From Loxodes magnus (Eukaryota; Ciliophora; Karyorelictea; Loxodida; Loxodidae), in the NCBI GenBank assembly GCA_946699065.1, contig CAMPDV010000950.1:1-64000 (forward strand): DNA of 64,000 nt, read 5' to 3'. The position numbers and the translations under genes are program-made. This document shows positions 21,082 through 33,519 of the stretch, piece by piece (position 1 is the stretch's first letter; each line of letters starts with the position of its first letter). The notes under the pieces were generated by a model that saw only the letters and a program-made list of their open reading frames with translations, had not been told where the DNA came from and did no database searches.

Positions 21082-21220
21082 AAAAAATAAAAATAAAAAT
21101 ATTTTTATTTAATTTAAAATAATATAACAAATATAATTTAATTTTTACAAAATAAAGTTTAAAAATAATAATACATTTTTAATATATTATTGATGATTAA
21201 TAAAAAAAAATGTTATTACA

Positions 21221-21500
21221 GAGTGCGTAGCCCTTATAAGGGCGTATCTCTTAAATAAGTCAATTTATAAGTCTCTTTAATCTCCAATATTCCTAAAAAA
21301 TTCTCTTTTATTTGTGGGCAAGGTCGCGGTTCAAAATCTCCAAAGCACAGGATACTAACAGGCGATTACAGTATAGATTTCCAATCCATGATGAAAAGAT
21401 TAGTCAGGTCCAACGTTTAGAAAAGGTTGCTACACAGTCAGTTCATCTCGAGGCAATTCTTCTCGCGACCTTAAAAGGTAAGATCTCCCCTATTTAAATT
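21221..21500 (+). mobile_element. R2 repeat, copy 1
   Basis: A ~280-bp GC-richer unit with a hairpin head (GCCC-TTATAA-GGGC), a conserved core (AATCTCCAAAGCACAGGA... and AACAGGCGATTACAG, CCATGATGAA) and an AT tail (TATTTAAATTAAATT). The second copy at 31877-32155 has the same order with a different but also self-complementary head (GCACC-TCAAT-GGTGC). A GCGGTTCAAAATCTCC string resembles a tRNA B-box with one extra base, so a SINE is possible. It could equally be the 3' part of a gag-only family. Confidence 0.65.
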
Positions 21501-21814
21501 AAATTATTAAAATCAAATTAAAAATTTGGCTAGAATTTCATATTTAAAAAAGAGGAATAAAAATATAAGAATTCGCTATCTTCTTGCTAATATTTTTATA
21601 TAGATAAGAAAATAAAATTTAGATGAATTGAAAAGCAAAGAAAATACAAGGCAAACAATCAGTAATACAAATTTAGATACTTAAATTCTTTAGAAACGAA
21701 TCAAAATTTATATGAATCAAAAGAAGAAATTTATGTTAAACTAGATTAATATATTTAATATAATTTTTTGCTACTAAAAAGTGAGGATTCTAGAATGAGA
21801 ACAAATCTTATGTA

Positions 21815-22159
21815 ATGAGAAACATATATTATGATATTAAAATAGCACCTAAGATTAAGTATAATTCTCCAACAAAGCCTAATAATTAACCAGACTTTGC
21901 TTACGATTTCTATTTGCTACAATTGGATAATTAAAAGCCAGCAAAAGAAGTTAAAGAACTTAAATAAATAAATTTATCCCTCATGCTAAACATTAGAAAA
22001 TTGATAAATGAATAGAATCCTAAGCAAGAAATTATTAAAATATTATAATAAATTTTAGACTGGCAAAGAAAAACAGTTTATAAAAATCGATATCGAAATA
22101 CATATAATTTTGAGGAATATTTTTTATAAATATTAAATATAATTTATATTAGAATTTGA
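21815..22159 (+). CDS. Hypothetical 114-aa protein or last exon
   Basis: The frame from ATG 21815 (MRNIYYDIKIAPKIKYNSPT) to TGA 22157-22159 has strong protein texture: PDFAYDFYLLQLDNQKPAKE, then NLSLMLNIRKLINEQNPKQE and a Tyr/Arg-rich C-terminal part. Gln are mostly TAR. Upstream, 21540-21790 holds another good frame (LETNQNLYESKEEIYVKLDQ) in a different phase, so this is probably the last exon of a longer gene with an intron near 21790-21830. Function not recognised. Confidence 0.5.
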
Positions 22160-22323
22160 AGTAAAAAATTTTAAACATTTATTATTTTTCCTCTTAGTTA
22201 TAATTTTTATAAATTTTATTATATAACATCAAAGACACAATAAAATATCCTTAAAAAAATCACGAATAAGACTTTTATAAATAAATATTTGCATAAGATA
22301 GAATATTTATATTATTAATTAAT

Positions 22324-22551
22324 ATGTTTTACCAAGTTTTAATTAGTAATTATTGTAAGTAATTCTATAATGATTTTGAAAAATTTAAATAAAGCAAATA
22401 TGAAAAAATGAAATATCATGATAAATTAAAATTTTAAGAAAATCAAGTTATCTCAACAGTTTTTCCACCAATATCAGAAATATCAAGAGATTTAAATAAA
22501 AGTTATAAAGAATTTTTAAATACAATCCCTTTATTTGTGATGATGTCTTGA
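22324..22551 (+). CDS. Hypothetical 75-aa protein
   Basis: ATG 22324 to TGA 22549-22551, beginning MFYQVLISNYCKQFYNDF, continuing EKMKYHDKLKFQENQVISTV and FPPISEISRDLNKSYKEFL. The mixed, non-repetitive composition is more protein-like than the other frames. It is convergent with element G5 and ends 9 nt before the G5 stop codon. If the TGA were read as Trp it would run into the complement of G5, so the stop reading is preferred. Function unknown. Confidence 0.45.
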
Positions 22552-22560
22552 AGATATAAT

Positions 22561-23296
22561 TCACTGTTTCAGTATCATCTTATAGATTTTTCGTACTTTA
22601 TTATAGGATAGATTTTATAATTTTTTCTTTCTTTAATTAAATATTTTCTTCTTTGTTAATGCTGTATCTTTCTATTTTATTTTTAGTAAATTTAATTACA
22701 TTTAAGCAACTTGTGAAAGTGCTTGTAGAAATGTCTTTTTAATCTGCATAAATAGCTTCTCTTCTTTCTTAATTTTGTTTCTTTATCGAAGTTTTTTATC
22801 TTTATAATATCCTCATTTAGATCCTATAATCCTGTTAGATTTTTATAGTTATTGTTGCTTTTCAACTAGTTGCTCATTTCAGTTATCTATTTGAATTTTT
22901 TGTTCATAATTATGGAATTTACGGTGTTGATTTTGCTACTTATTTCAGGAAGCATTGATTTCCCGTTCTTACGACATAAGTATTTAATCTAATTCCTCTT
23001 GCTTTTTAAAGTTATCCTTGAGTTTCTTATTATTATTTTCAGTCTTTTTTTTTATCTTCCATGAGATCTGGCACTACTGGAATCTATTAGTAATAGTTTA
23101 TTTTTTCTCATTGTGGAAACTAATACTTCTTATAGCAAGATATTTTTATTCTATTTCCTATATTTTTTCGATATCGGGCTCGTACCTGATGTAAAACCTT
23201 CTTATCGGTTTTTCGCTAGTCGAAGAAATTCAAGGATGTTGCTTATTCCTATTTTATTGGGATTTGCAAGAAAAATTTGCCTATAACTTAAGCCAT
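22561..23296 (-). mobile_element. Gag-like element G5
   Basis: On the minus strand an open frame ends at TGA 22561-22563 and encodes a charged coiled coil: RRFYIRYEPDIEKIQEIEQK, KKLKDNFKKQEELDQILMSQ, then a basic C-terminal part. Trp are TGA in three places (HPWI, NASWNK, DNWNE). A start ATG at 23296 in a neighbouring frame gives the family N-terminus (MAQVIGKFFLQ, the G-[KF]-F-F pattern), so one frame change separates start and coil. No zinc knuckle is seen and no target-site duplication was found. It belongs to the gag-only group by texture and N-terminal motif. Confidence 0.5.
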
Positions 23297-23999
23297 AATT
23301 TTTTAATATAAAATAATAAGGATAAATTTTACTTATTTAAAATTAAATATGCTTTAGATAAAAATAACAATCATTTTCTATTAAAATATCTATAATTTAT
23401 AAAAGTACAACTATATAATTGTTGATTTAAAAGTTTCTTATTTAAAAGTTATTTATTTTTTAATTCTGAAAAAGCGTATTTCGTTTTTCATGTTGTAAAT
23501 AGAATTTTTGCTACTAAATTATCACCCTTTTTATTATGATGCTAATTATCATCAAAATTGTTTTAAATAACTATAAATATATCTCATATAATATTTATTT
23601 CAAGGATGAACTTAGAATAGAGGTTTTAGCATCGCCTTAAGATCCTTAGGAATATTATTTAATAGAAATTTATAATTTTTTTCTTCATATGGACTTTAAG
23701 TTTAAATTCTAAACTTAAAAAATTTTTTTATTTATTCTTTATTTTAGATTATAAACTTCTTAGAATGCTTTCTAAATGTGCAAGAGTAATATTGATTTTA
23801 TTTGATTTCCACGTCTTTTTATTTATTTTATATTATAATTTTAACTATTTAGTTGAATAAAAACTAATATTTTGAGTGAAAACTATTTTCAAAGTTATTT
23901 TCAATATTATTTCATATATAATAATTAAGGAGAACTTAATTTACAGAATTAGATTTTCTAATTAAATAAAAAATGGAATCTAAATATTTTATTGCTAAA

Positions 24000-24420
24000 T
24001 AAATTCACTAAATGAGATTACAATGAATTAGCAAAATATCAAGGCTATATAGAGTAGATAAAATAATGTCGCAACCATGCAATTTTGTATATTAGTTTAG
24101 ATTATATAAGGTTAAGAATCCTTTTACAAATTATGCTATTAGAAATGATAATTAAAAATTATTTTCATCAACTATAGTTAAGCAAATAGCTAAAGATAAT
24201 TTTGTAAATTTTAAAAATTATTAAATTTTATATTAATAAATAAATAATCTGAAATAAATATTAGAAACTATAAAACTATTAATATTAATAAGAATTATTA
24301 AAAGTTTTTAATCAAAATCAACTTCAATGTAGTCTAAATCAATATTATAAAAAGTACGATAATAAATCAAATATAAAATAATAATAATCAATAATGACTA
24401 TTAATTTTTTGTAAAATATA
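24000..24420 (+). CDS. Unrecognised coding island
   Basis: Two frames are protein-like; the better reads DYNELAKYQGYIEQIKQCRN and HAILYISLDYIRLRILLQI, then a Gln/Lys-rich stretch. It is hydrophobic in the middle. No reliable start, stop or domain. Surrounding DNA is low-complexity AT. Confidence 0.3.
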
Positions 24421-25159
24421 TGATATTTATAATTTATTATTGCTATATAGATATATAATTTTTTATAATGCAAATAAATTCTATAATTCACAGAAATTAA
24501 TAAATGAGTGATAAATGCAAAATAGGATATTTGTTAGTTTTAGCGTTTATTTTGATTCGAATTTAGATTAAAAAAATTAGAGCAAAATTTAATTATTTTT
24601 AATATATTCAATTAAATTTGAGTGAATGCTAATTTTTGGCTAATAAGATTATTAACATTAAAGTTTATAAATTTATTATTTATTATGTTTAATATGGTTC
24701 GAAAAATGTTTGCTTTAATTTACTAAAAATGGAAAATAATTTGAAGTCTAATAAAAATAAATTATCAATTAATTTTTATTTTTATTATGCAAAAATCATT
24801 ATGCAATCAATCAATATTATTTTTAAAGATTATTATTGCTATTTTGTTTAATGTGATCCTTAATATGTCATAATTATCCTATAAAAGAAGAGTAATCTAA
24901 ATTAAATTCAAAAAAGTAGTTAATTTAGCATCTCTATGATAAATTTTAAAATAGTACTTAAATTACTAAATAAATAAAAGTTTTAAAAAATTATTATTTA
25001 TTTTCTTTAAAAAATATGTTTCTTTAGAATATTTATGTTTTACAGTAAGTTTATAATATTTGCTAATAATTTTTATTATCTCTAAATTGGAAATTTCATA
25101 TTAAAAATTAACCTAAAAATAATAAAAATTATTTAATTTAATTTTCATTCCTTATATTA

Positions 25160-26044
25160 AAAAAGATATCTAATATTTTATAATAAATCAGATTCAAAAA
25201 TTTTAAATAGAAAAATCTTATAAAATATTATGAGAAACACGTTGAGAGAGGCAATTAAAAAAAATTGAATAAATAACTTTAAGAATTACAATTTGATTAA
25301 TAAAAATTCAAAAGAATAATTAAATCTTTTTTATCAAAATAATTTAAAGAAAATGATTCATATAAATTTAATCCTTAATCATTTAAAAATGCTACTAGTT
25401 TAATTACTGCAAGATTAATTAAATAAAATTTTAATAAAATATCTTAAAATAAAAATCTTGCAAAATCTTTGGGAAAATTTCAAAACATTTATATATTTTT
25501 CAGATTACATTTAATAAATGAATAATAAAGATTAACTTTGAATGTTTGAGGAAAGCTTAACTTTCACTTCCCTGCTTTCTACGAACTATCTCATATTGGA
25601 TATAATGGAAGACATTGTGATGATCAATTTCTGTTAGCAAGGATCACTAAGTAATTCTTATATTTCATTATCATAAATTTGAACCTCTATTCAGTTTGGA
25701 TAATCATCCAGATATGATCCTTTTTAAGTCTTGTATCTTATTAAGAACCTTTCAAAGGTCTAGATGTATAATAAGATTTTAAAAACTTTTCTCCCTCTAA
25801 CTTTCTACTAATTTAGGTTGTAAATAATAAAAAATATATTGACACCTATGAGTATTTGAAATATTATGACAAAATCGATTGAAAATTCAAAAAAGACTAT
25901 AAAAACCAATAACTTTGAAAAAAAGGAAAACTTATTTAAAATAAAATAAGAGACTTTATTTATTATAGGTATGTAAGAATAAAATATGAAGATTACTTTA
26001 AATAAGAATTATAAAGTAGAATAATTAAAAGCCTTTAAAATTGA
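25160..26044 (+). CDS. Unrecognised gene, about 295 codons (introns likely)
   Basis: One frame stays protein-like from about 25160 to TGA at 26042-26044: IKYYEKHVERGNQKKLNKQL, then NDSYKFNPQSFKNATSLITA, KLNFHFPAFYELSHIGYNG and RHCDDQFLLARITK, ending KYEDYFKQELQSRIIKSLQN. Several internal TGAs would be Trp. A 44-nt candidate intron GTAATT...TTCAG (25651-25694) gives a better reading across it (ARITNLDNHPDMILFKS), but a second, unlocated frame change is then needed before 25810. No start codon is fixed. I do not recognise the family. Confidence 0.5.
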
Positions 26045-26500
26045 TAATGAAGCAATCAGAAAAAATAAAAATAAAATTATAAATTAAAGCGTTAGCTTTA
26101 GTTATAATAGTTAAAAATAAATATATTAAAATGTCTGCATAATATCTTTTTTCTTTCTATTATTTAATTTTTTTTGATATTTGAATATATTATATTCAGA
26201 TTGTTTTATATTATATAAATAAAATAAGATATCTTACATTTAAAAGAATTTTTAAATTAAATAAATATAAGAAAAAATTATAATTATTAAATATATGCTT
26301 AAAAAAATAAAATTTTAAGAAAATTTTATAATATGATTCATAGTAATAAGCCTTTAAATATATTTCTAATTATTTTAACTTAATTTTATAATTTCTTTAT
26401 TTAAGATATTTTAATAGTTATTTATTTTTATTTTTTTAAATAATGCATTTATATAAGTGTTTATCATATAAATAATTGTAATTTTTATTATTTAACTAAA

Positions 26501-27492
26501 ATGGATTTGGGTGAGATTGTTTATTATATTTCTGCGGGAATATTTTATGAGTTTGCTTTTTAATTTTGCTTGATTACTATAATTTTGTATGCTAGCTTGA
26601 AAAATTTCCATAGTCAGATTTATAATCTAATATGATGGCTCATTTTTAATACAATGATAAAACAAATCTTAAACATACTGAATCTTATTCTTTAAGAAAG
26701 CTTTCAAAAACACTAGTAATTATTTATTTTAGAAAGAATTTTACACTTAATTTAAGTTTCTTTTTCTTTATAAATTTTATATTGACATATTATTATCCTT
26801 TTTGTTTTGAAAAAGTTTATCCTGTAGCTTTAAAGAACTTCCTAGAAACAATATAGAAAAATAGTTATCTTCTAACTTCTGGAGTTATTTATATTTCCTT
26901 TATTTATGGGTACTACAGAAATAATCTGAATATTTTTAAATAGCTACCAAAAAAAGAATTTAATAATAGGAACATACTTATTTTGCATAGTTATTTTCTT
27001 GCTGCCAGTTTTGTATTCAGTCAATTTAATTATTTAAATAATTTAGAAAATTCGCAAAACTGATATTCGAGTAGTTTAAATATTTCGCTAGAAATGCAAG
27101 AAATTATATATATATTTCGAAAGATAAAATGACTCGTTTTTCTTAAGTTCATTATATGATTCTAGGATATTACTAGACTAATAATTTAAATGACTCATTT
27201 TATCTAGAAGAATAAGCCTTTAGAAACAAGATATTAAATTTTAACTAATTTTGTGTTTACAAAAACTAATTGAGCTTATTTTTATACCTTTTTCTTTGTG
27301 AATTATCTTTTGATATGCATATTTTGCTGAATTTTCATAAAGTAAGGAAATTTTTTTGCTGAGATTAGAAAGAAATATAATTGTAGAAAATAAAGCTTGA
27401 ACTAACTCATATTTGCTTTACATCCAAACATATCATTGGAATCTGACAGTTTTCTCAGTGAAGATTCTAAATATACAAACTCATTACTTTGA
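26501..27492 (+). CDS. Multi-pass (7TM-like) membrane protein, one frame break
   Basis: ATG 26501 begins MDLGEIVYYISAGIFYEFAF followed by a hydrophobic segment. From about 26610 the sense frame moves by one base at a run of five A (one extra A would restore it), then stays open to TGA 27490-27492. The second part has a loop (YNDKTNLKHTESYSLRKL), at least four strong membrane segments (including NLSFFFFINFILTYYYPF, NILILHSYFLAASFVF and AYFYTFFFVNYLLICIFC), and a Ser/Asp-rich C-terminal tail (SLESDSFLSEDSKYTNSLL). Topology and tail suggest a GPCR-like receptor, but no diagnostic receptor motif was identified, so that is inference. The break may be a sequencing error or a real frameshift. Confidence 0.5.
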
Positions 27493-27780
27493 ATTTATTT
27501 ATAGACATTTTGTTTGAAAAAACTTATCAAAACTAAATTAAAAATAAAATAAATAGATATAAAAGTAAAATTTAATTGAATTCGAATTTCCAAATTTTTT
27601 TAATAAAAATTATTAATGAAAAAGCTTTTGCAATAAAATTTAATTAAAAAAATTTTATATTCTAAAAGAATTAATATAAATAAAAGCAAATATTTTAATT
27701 TAAAATTATATCATTAATTTAATCATTTATATAGTTCGTCTTTCAGCTTAAAAGCAAATTTTTCTTGTTAATATAATAAT

Positions 27781-28727
27781 TTGGTTTCCTAACTTCTCCT
27801 TGTTTTTAATTTAATCTCTTGCTATTTATTATTTTATGCCTTGTATTTGAAATTTATTTTTATCCAGATTTTTCTAGTTCCTGAAGAATAAATTTAATAG
27901 TCCTTTATCTCGACTCTAGAATTTAATTTTTTGTATAATTTTTCTTTTTTCTCTTTTTTAAGTTAAATATTTCCTTCATAATGTCAAGTATTGTTGCAAA
28001 TTTAGAATCTTTTTTCATGCTCTATGAAATGTTCTTCCTTGTTTTCCTGTGTCAACGAGGTTTCCTTTAAAAACTTCTGTAAATTTTCTTCAATGTATTA
28101 GAGTCTTGAATCTAATTCTACTCAGTTTTTCTCATCTTGCTCTTTCATTATTCAAATGTCATTCTTTAACCCTATCAATCATTAATAGACAGCGATGGTA
28201 GCTCTCCGAACTACAATATTTACCTCATTACTATCTTTGTGTTTTATGAGTTTTGAATTATTTCTAACTGCTTTTTCTTTTATTAGTTAAAGTCCTCTTC
28301 AAATTTTTTCGATAAATTGACAAATTTACGGTTTATTTTATTAAAATTCCATTTGCTCTATTTCAATATTATCTAAATCAACGATATCAATGTCCATATT
28401 GAAGTGACTTACACTATTATCTAAGTTTTATACATTTTTTAGTTATTGATTTCAGAAATTCAGTCTAATGATCTCTTTTTCCAGTTTTCAAGATGAGGTA
28501 TTGAGAGATATATTAACATTTCAATCTACATTTTTTCTTCAGTGTTTAACTGTCCGTTGATAAAAGAAAGCCGCGCGGATTTATTACTCTATTTTTTTCT
28601 CCCTATTGGTTAATTTTAGTCAAAATAAGATTGGATTAGTTAAAGATAGGATTTAGTTAGAGAAGATGCTTCTGGTTTTCTCTCCTGTTTTGATGAGGTG
28701 ATAAAAACCCATTTTTAAATTATCCAT
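27781..28727 (-). mobile_element. Gag-like element G6
   Basis: The minus-strand frame from ATG 28727 reads MDNLKMGFYHLIKTGEKTRS (family pattern G-F-Y), then a long charged, Gln/Glu-rich region: NMDIDIVDLDNIEIEQMEF, EENLQKFLKETSLTQENKE and EHEKRF. The frame stays open for about 300 codons with several TGAs as Trp. No zinc knuckle is apparent and the 3' end is not defined. The N-terminal motif and coil texture place it with the gag-only elements, as a diverged member. Confidence 0.5.
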
Positions 28728-29498
28728 TTTATATTTTTATTTTAAAATTATATAAATTATTAATAATTTAGAGCAAGATTTGAAAATAATTGCTAACATA
28801 TTTTGATTTTATTTATCTCTATTATTTATAAATCTAAAAGTTATTTAAATTTTAAGTTTAAATATATCATAAATTTTTTGAGTTTAAATACAATAATTAA
28901 ATTTTTTGTTGCTTAGTTTTTTAAATCCGCAATAAATATTTTAAACTTTATAAATATTATACTTTTTTCAATAATTATTTCTATTATTAAACTGTTTATT
29001 TTATTTAGGACTTAGTTTTATTTTATTCTTTTAAATTCTTTATGCTTTCCACACATAAATTACCATTATCTAATAATTAAACCTTATTTTTAACAATTTC
29101 CTGTATTATTATAAATTAAAAAATTTCTAATGAACATATTAAATAAAATTGCAATTAATGAATTTGTAGTGATAAGAAATATAAAAGATATTAATTATAA
29201 AATTAAAGATATAAAAATAAATATTTGAAACTAATAAAATATAGAATTCATTAATTTTACATAAAGTTGCAGACATGATAATAAAAATTAAAAAATTAAA
29301 TTTATAAATCTTAAAAAGTGAAAAAAAGCAATTAAATATGATTAATGATAAAGAATTTTAAGTTATAGCAAATAAAAGTTTATTTAAATTTTTATTATTT
29401 AAATGTTCAATTTATGTAAAATTGATATAGAATAAGAAAATTATTTATTGATATAAATAAAATTTATAAATTTTGTGAAAGATAAAAAAATATTATAC

Positions 29499-30360
29499 TT
29501 CAGATCAGGATTTTAGAGAGTTCCAAAATAATAGAAATAAAAACATCCTAAAGAGGCTGAGGCCAGGAAAAGGCCACCAAAAAAGTCGATAATCAAATAG
29601 AGACTCTCACCTTTGAAGAGAATTTTTGAAAATAGATTAAAAGTATGAAGCACTCAAAAAGCACTAATTGTATCACAGAGGAGTAAATAAACTATTTTTA
29701 ACTGAATAAAGTGGTGCTTGACCTACATTAAGATGTTAAAAAATGAATAAAGACAACAGGAAACTAATGGAAAAACTTGAAATAGCAGAGGAAATAGAAA
29801 CTCATGACCTAAGAAAGAAACTTTAACACCTTTTTAAAATATTTAAAAAAAATTAGAATAGCTATTTACAGATCAAAACAATAGAAACAGAAAAAAAGGA
29901 GAAATGGGATAGAATGAATAGAGAAATCATTAAAAATTTAGCATTAAAATGAACTAAGTGAGTAAGTAAATGACTCAATGATTTTATGAAGAAGAAGAAA
30001 AATGCTAGATTAAAGCTAAATGAGAAGCGCAAAGGTATTACTCTGTAACTATCTAACTCCACTATGAAAAAATGTTAGAAATTTCACAACTTAAATAAAA
30101 GTTTTGAAATCACTAGAAGAAGTAGGAGAATAAAATGAAGAAAAAAACATCAGCTTAAACTAAAAGATAAAAATAAATATTCTATTCAACTAAATAAGAA
30201 ATATATAAAAGAAAAAATAAAATAAAATATTATCTAGGCTAAAGAATAAATCAAGAATCAAGTGATTAGTAAGAAGATGAGTTATAGAAACTTACAAAAT
30301 TTTTATTTAGTCTCTAGAGTAACCTAGAGGTTTGCTGGAAAGGTTGAAATACCTCAAAGA
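29499..30360 (+). mobile_element. Gag-like element G7
   Basis: A plus-strand element related to G3. It opens FRSGFQRVPKQQKQKHPKEA (compare the G-F motif of G3 and G4). Its coiled-coil part, RKLMEKLEIAEEIETHDLRK (29760-29830), matches G3 at the nucleotide level (AATGGAAAAACTTGAA, GAGGAAATAGAA, CTCATGACCTAAGAAAGA). At least one frame change lies between the two parts. A short GC-rich block at 30315-30360 may be the tail. Decayed copy. Confidence 0.55.
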
Positions 30361-30369
30361 ATATCAGTA

Positions 30370-31440
30370 TTTAATTTATCATGTCTTTTCAAATAAATTT
30401 TGAATTAATTATAAAAATAAAACTATACTTTATGACAATTTTATTTTTAATTTAGTAAAATTAAAATTTTAATTAAGACAAATAATTAAAGAAAGTAAAT
30501 AAAATTTATTAAACTAAAAGAATAAAAAATCATAGAAATTAAAAAAAATTTTGAAGATAAATAAAATAATAATAAATATGATATTTCAAAAGTCAAAAAC
30601 TAAAAGTGAAAATGACGAAAAAAATTGAAATTTGTAAAAATTTTTTGCTCTCATAAATAATAAATCATAATTTCAACTTTAATCATATTTTAAATATAAA
30701 AACTAAGAAAAATAATTTAATTAAAAATCTAAAAATAATTTTGACTTTAATTCAGAGGCTTGAAACAGTTATTAATAAATAATTTTATAAATAAAGATTA
30801 AAAATCTTATAGTTGTAATATTAATAACTTTTCATATAAAGATATAATTTTTTTAACTAAACTGAGAGCTTATTAAAAGGCTAAAATTATTAATGATTTT
30901 ATTTTTAAGTTTATTGGTTTTATCTTACTTATGAATCATATGGACATAAAATGAAATTTAGAAATAAATTAAAAAATAATTTATTATTTCTTTCTAAAAA
31001 TGAATAAAAGATAATATTGTGAAAGATTGAAATCTTAAAGAAGTAAATTAGTGATAAGGAAAAAAAATTCGACTATATCTTGATATTAAAGAAAATAGAA
31101 CTCCACAATAATTATTAAAAATTTAATTTTTTGAGCTAAAATATTTAAACAACGTTGTGTCAAATTAAATATACTTTTTTCTAGCTTTCTGGAATGAAGA
31201 AAAAGGAAAATATATTTAAAAAGTAAAAATTGAATTTATTAAAATAATCTTAAAAAATTAAAATGATGAAAATTACAGTATTATATTAACTAATTAAAAT
31301 ACTTATTTTAATATATTCTAGTAAATTAATAATATCAATAAACTACTTTCTCTGTGTATAATTAGCAAATAATTATTTATAAATCATAAATTTTATAATG
31401 ACTTAAGATAAATCCTAAAATGTTTAATTTTAGAAAATAA
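30370..31440. other. AT-rich spacer, no supported gene
   Basis: A-rich low-complexity sequence between element G7 and tRNA-Pro. No frame has convincing texture. Confidence 0.45.
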
Positions 31441-31447
31441 AAAAAAA

Positions 31448-31519
31448 GGGCTGCTACGGGAATTGAACCCGTGACCTCTCGCACCCAAAGCGAGAATCAT
31501 ACCACTAGACCAAGCAGCC
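31448..31519 (-). tRNA. tRNA-Pro (TGG)
   Basis: The minus strand gives acceptor GGCTGCT/AGCAGCC, D-arm TGGTCTAGTGGTATGATT, anticodon stem CTCGC/GCGAG around TTTGGGT (anticodon TGG) and T-arm CACGGGTTCAATTCCCGTA. Seven T follow as a Pol III stop. All stems pair well. It closely matches eukaryotic tRNA-Pro. Confidence 0.96.
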
Positions 31520-31876
31520 TACTTATAAAACATATCATACATTTATTAAATACTAACTTACTAATTTATTTTAACCTAGTGCTTCAATTTAATTTTTTTC
31601 ATTATATTTGACTGTTTTGCTTACTTTTAATAAATAACATTATAAAATATTAGTGAAAATTTTACAGATTACACTCTAAAATTTCTATTTTAATAATCAT
31701 TAATAATAAAATATTTTATACCCTTTAAATTGTTTACTTTTACTCTTTATCATAGTTTTAAAATATATTAATTATCGAATTAAAGGGCATTAAAGCTATG
31801 TTTAAATAATTTTTTATTTTCCAAAATTTAATAAATAAAATAGATAAAAAAATATATTAAAAAAACTTTTATTAAA

Positions 31877-32155
31877 GTGCATGTAGCACCTCAATGGTGC
31901 GCAGGCACTATAACAAGTCAATTTTTTAGTTTTTAAATCCCAATATTTCCTTTTCATCTTTTCTTCTAATTGTGGGCAAAATTGCGGTCCCAATTCTCCA
32001 AAGCACAGGACGCCAACAGGCGATTACAGGCAAATTTCCAACCCATGATGAAGAGATTAGTCTGATCCAACACTTAGAAGGTTTGCTTCTGAGTCAGTTC
32101 TTTTTTGGGGAAATTTTCTCATAACCTTTAGAGGCAAAATCCATCCTATTTAAAT
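31877..32155 (+). mobile_element. R2 repeat, copy 2
   Basis: Second copy of R2, with head GCACC-TCAAT-GGTGC, the same core (TCTCCAAAGCACAGGACGCC, AACAGGCGATTACAGG) and AT tail. A possible short direct repeat (ACTTTTATT) flanks it near 31865 and 32204. Confidence 0.65.
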
Positions 32156-32228
32156 TATATAGTAAATAAAAATAAATAAAATTATTTAAAAGTTATAAAG
32201 TACTTTTATTTTAACTTTTTCTATTGTT

Positions 32229-32942
32229 ATGACTGCATTATTATTTTAAGTGCTAACTGCTACATATAAATTTTCATCAGTAAATTTTTCAGATTCAGTG
32301 AAAGCTATTCCACAATTTTAAGCTTCCACTATAAATGAAAGTTTGCCTTTACATGTATTTACTATCATCTCTAATTTGAAGAAGAAATTATATTTTTTAT
32401 TTATTTAATCTAATACTCGTATTTAGAACCCTCCCTTTGAGTTATGTTTTGTTTTTATTTTTTCTATATATCAACTTCATCCTGTTTAAAAATCTGAAAA
32501 AAATTAGGAAAATTTTTATTTAAATTCTTAGAAACTCCTATTTTGCAATCATTTACATAAGGAATATAAATTTTGAATTAACTAATATACAATATAATTT
32601 TTCTTAAAAGTTAATCTAACATGTCAGTGTTAAATCCACTATTTTTCAACTTTCTAATAGTTCTTTAATCTTACGAATCGATAGTGTAAGATGAGCATTT
32701 ATTTTTATCTCAGATGAATTTAATTTATAAGCTTTAATTAGGGAATATTTCATATTTTGCCATTAAAAATGAAACTTTAGCAAATAAACTTGCATCTTGA
32801 TTACTTTGAATTTTCTATTTCAAAAGTTTCCTAAGATATAGTATTTTACGAAAATTATATTATTTCATATCTTCCATTTTTCTACTTTTTATTTATATTT
32901 TATATGAAAATGCTTGAGAAATTTTTCATCTAAATAAATTGA
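32229..32942 (+). CDS. Unrecognised coding island
   Basis: ATG 32229 opens MTALLFQVLTATYKFSSVNF, then SDSVKAIPQFQASTINESLP and LHVFTIISNLKKKLYFLFI, with Gln as TAR. The frame is formally open to TGA 32940-32942 (237 codons). From about 32620 a different frame is more protein-like (SYESIVQDEHLFLSQMNL, FAIKNETLANKLAS), so an intron or frameshift probably lies in between. No family recognised. Confidence 0.4.
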
Positions 32943-32984
32943 AAAATTATAAAAAAAAAAGTAAAAATTATAATTATCGATTTA

Positions 32985-33016
32985 ATTAAATTAAATTAAA
33001 TTAAATTAAATTAATT
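32985..33016. repeat. (TTTAA)n-type pentanucleotide microsatellite
   Basis: Six or so tandem AATTA units, the same pentanucleotide (rotated or complementary) that ends element G1. It may be the tail of a lost retroposon; no adjacent element body is recognisable. Confidence 0.6.
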
Positions 33017-33519
33017 TAGTATGCATATATAAAATCAAAATTACAAATAATTTGTTTGCTAACTATTTTACTTTAAAAATAATATATAATATATAATATA
33101 TATTAGAATAAAATTTAAGTATATTTTTGGGCATTTCAACCTAAATTAATTTAAGTTTATTCTTTTCACAGATGGAAGGGTTAATATTTCGACCAGAAGG
33201 ATTAAGTCTGATGAGTCAGGATCATAAAAAAATAAATTGTTAAGATAAACTAACGATAATGATAATGAATGAAATAAAAAAATGTATATAAAATTAATCT
33301 TTATAATTAAATTTTAATATTAAATCTAGTAATTTTCATTTTGAGCTTTATTATCTATTTTGTCGAATTATATAGCTTATAGTTTAATAAAATAAAAATT
33401 ATCCTATTTTCTTGACTTTAATTAACATTAAAAAGAAGAATATTCTTACTTATACTGAATAAAATTATAAAATTAATTAAAAATAATGTAAAATTAAATT
33501 TATATTTTAAGAAGAGGGC

